Source: Syntrophomonadaceae bacterium (GTDB lineage: Bacteria > Bacillota > Syntrophomonadia > Syntrophomonadales > Syntrophomonadaceae). Taken from it: DNA of 6,886 bases. The stretch is taken from NCBI GenBank assembly GCA_028683995.1, contig JAQUGU010000089.1, forward strand, positions 1-6,886. Reading direction: 5' to 3'. Positions 6,120 to 6,886 of the stretch are shown in pieces. Below the pieces are notes generated by a model. The model saw only the letters and a program-made list of their open reading frames with translations, was not told the origin of the DNA and did no database searches. Made by a program: the position numbers and the translations under genes. Position 1 is the stretch's first letter; each line of letters opens with the position of its first letter.

Positions 6120-6557
6120 ATGCAGGTATATATTAAAAGATTACATTCGTTGGACTTGCCCTTGCCTCGCTATATGACAGCAGGGGCGGCAGGGGTTGAC
6201 TTGTACGCTGCCGTGGAGCAGGATCTGGTTATTGCACCTGGCGGGCGGGTGCTGGTACCTACCGGTATTGCTATTGCCCTGCCGGAAAACTATGAAGCCC
6301 AGATACGACCACGTAGTGGACTGGCTTTAAAGTATGGCCTGACCCTGTTAAATACTCCTGGCACCATTGATTGGGATTACCGGGGAGAAATAAAGGTTAT
6401 TGTTATAAATCTAGGGGACAAAGAGTATATTTTACAAAGGGGTGAGCGCATCGCCCAGATGATTTTCAACCGGGTGGAAAAGGCCGAATTAATAGAAGTG
6501 GAAGAACTGGATGATACCAACCGGGGTTCAGGAGGTTTTGGCCACACTGGTACATAG
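6120..6557 (+). CDS. dut: Deoxyuridine 5'-triphosphate nucleotidohydrolase (dUTPase)
   Basis: It hydrolyses dUTP to dUMP and pyrophosphate, keeping uracil out of DNA and supplying dUMP for thymidylate synthesis. It is a cytoplasmic homotrimer in this family. All five motifs of trimeric dUTPases are present in 145 aa: AGVDLYA (24-30), RPRSGLAL (63-70), LLNTPGTIDWDYRGE (76-90) with catalytic D84, RGERIAQMIF (107-116), and the Gly-rich C-terminal lid RGSGGFGHTG (135-144). W85 after the catalytic Asp is bulkier than the Ser or Ala I would expect there. ATG 6120 follows GGAGG (6106-6110) at 9 nt. The gene sits between mlpA and ymxH, where B. subtilis has none, and follows the long palindrome, so its expression may depend on read-through of that structure. 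Confidence 0.97.
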   Translation: MQVYIKRLHSLDLPLPRYMTAGAAGVDLYAAVEQDLVIAPGGRVLVPTGIAIALPENYEAQIRPRSGLALKYGLTLLNTPGTIDWDYRGEIKVIVINLGDKEYILQRGERIAQMIFNRVEKAELIEVEELDDTNRGSGGFGHTGT

Positions 6558-6572
6558 AACAGGGGGGTATAA

Positions 6573-6842
6573 ATGAGACTAAACGAGCTGGTGGGCAAAG
6601 AAATTGTAAACATATATGATGGGATGCGCATGGGCACAGTTGGGGAATCGGATATGCTGGTGGATCAGGAAAGCGGAGATATAATATCGATAATATTACC
6701 CAATCGGGGTAACGCTTTTAACTTCTGGGCCGACCGGCAGAAACTGGTTATACCCTGGGAGGCAGTAAAAAAAATCGGCCGGGAAGTTATTGTAGTAGAC
6801 CTCGATGCCACCCATATGCGCTTAAAAAACAGTTCCATATAA
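6573..6842 (+). CDS. ymxH: YlmC/YmxH family PRC-barrel protein
   Basis: A small (89 aa), soluble, single-domain protein of the PRC-barrel-like YlmC/YmxH family, common in endospore-forming Firmicutes; no biochemical function is established for it. Family features visible: MRLNELVGKEIVNIYDGMRMG (1-21), the SDMLVDQESGDIISIILP strand region (26-43), and LVIPWEAVKKIGREVIVVDLD (57-77). The start is ATG 6573, 15 nt after dut; the ribosome-binding site is G-rich (AGGGGGGT, 6561-6568) and departs from the AGGAGG pattern of the other genes. It is followed 16 nt later by the second REP-like copy. In B. subtilis ymxH lies between mlpA and the dipicolinate synthase genes, suggesting a sporulation-linked neighbourhood rather than a defined role. 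Confidence 0.9.
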   Translation: MRLNELVGKEIVNIYDGMRMGTVGESDMLVDQESGDIISIILPNRGNAFNFWADRQKLVIPWEAVKKIGREVIVVDLDATHMRLKNSSI

Positions 6843-6856
6843 TTGATTAGACACTA

Positions 6857-6886
6857 AAGTGACAAGGGGACGGGGTTGTTGACAAC
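6857..6886 (+). repeat. Second REP-like copy, cut by the window end
   Basis: Positions 6857-6884 match 6024-6051 at 27 of 28 bases (A6865 in place of G), in the same orientation, then diverge. The last 12 bases, GTTGTTGACAAC, can close on themselves as GTTG-TTGA-CAAC, so this copy probably has a shorter arm and a TTGA loop, with its right arm lying beyond the window. It begins 14-16 nt after the ymxH stop. Confidence 0.8.

Noticed and set aside
1..6886. tRNA, rRNA, CRISPR array, toxin-antitoxin pair or phage defence genes
   Set aside because: No cloverleaf, rRNA motif, regularly spaced repeats or unassigned accessory proteins were seen; every well-supported reading frame belongs to a known family.

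Overview
The window is about 6.9 kb of chromosomal DNA from a Gram-positive, endospore-forming anaerobe-type Firmicute. I infer class Clostridia; Syntrophomonadaceae or a relative is a guess from protein style and moderate GC, not something I could verify. All seven genes lie on the + strand and are tightly packed. The order rpsO - pnp - polysaccharide deacetylase (YlxY/PdaB type) - D-Ala-D-Ala carboxypeptidase - M16 peptidase (MlpA type) - dut - YmxH resembles the Bacillus subtilis rpsO-pnpA-ylxY-mlpA-ymxH cluster. The carboxypeptidase and dut are the additions. In Bacillus the next genes are the dipicolinate synthase genes, so the DNA just downstream may hold sporulation genes.

Positions 1-549: ribosomal protein S15 with a strong Shine-Dalgarno sequence, followed by a 217-nt spacer. 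The spacer holds a rho-independent terminator-like hairpin abutting the rpsO stop, a second hairpin followed by a T-run, and a GC-rich repeat built from ATCCGCG units. Positions 550-2737: polynucleotide phosphorylase with all expected domains, ending in a clear intrinsic terminator. Its Shine-Dalgarno sequence is only 2 nt from the apparent ATG.

Positions 2738-4756: an AT-rich gap that may carry a promoter, then a membrane-anchored deacetylase-fold protein with substituted catalytic motifs. It overlaps a secreted S11-family D,D-carboxypeptidase, and both are probably concerned with the cell wall or spore cortex. Positions 4757-6842: an M16 zinc peptidase, dUTPase and a small PRC-barrel protein, closely spaced and probably co-transcribed.

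The most notable non-coding feature is a near-perfect 68-nt palindrome starting directly after the M16 stop codon. A second copy of its left arm (27 of 28 bases identical) begins just after ymxH and is cut by the window end. These look like REP-type palindromic repeats placed behind stop codons and bracketing dut-ymxH. I found no undescribed protein system: the coding content is recognisable housekeeping and sporulation-associated genes, and the oddities lie in the repeats, the translation starts and the altered deacetylase active site. No RNA genes, CRISPR arrays or complete mobile elements were seen.
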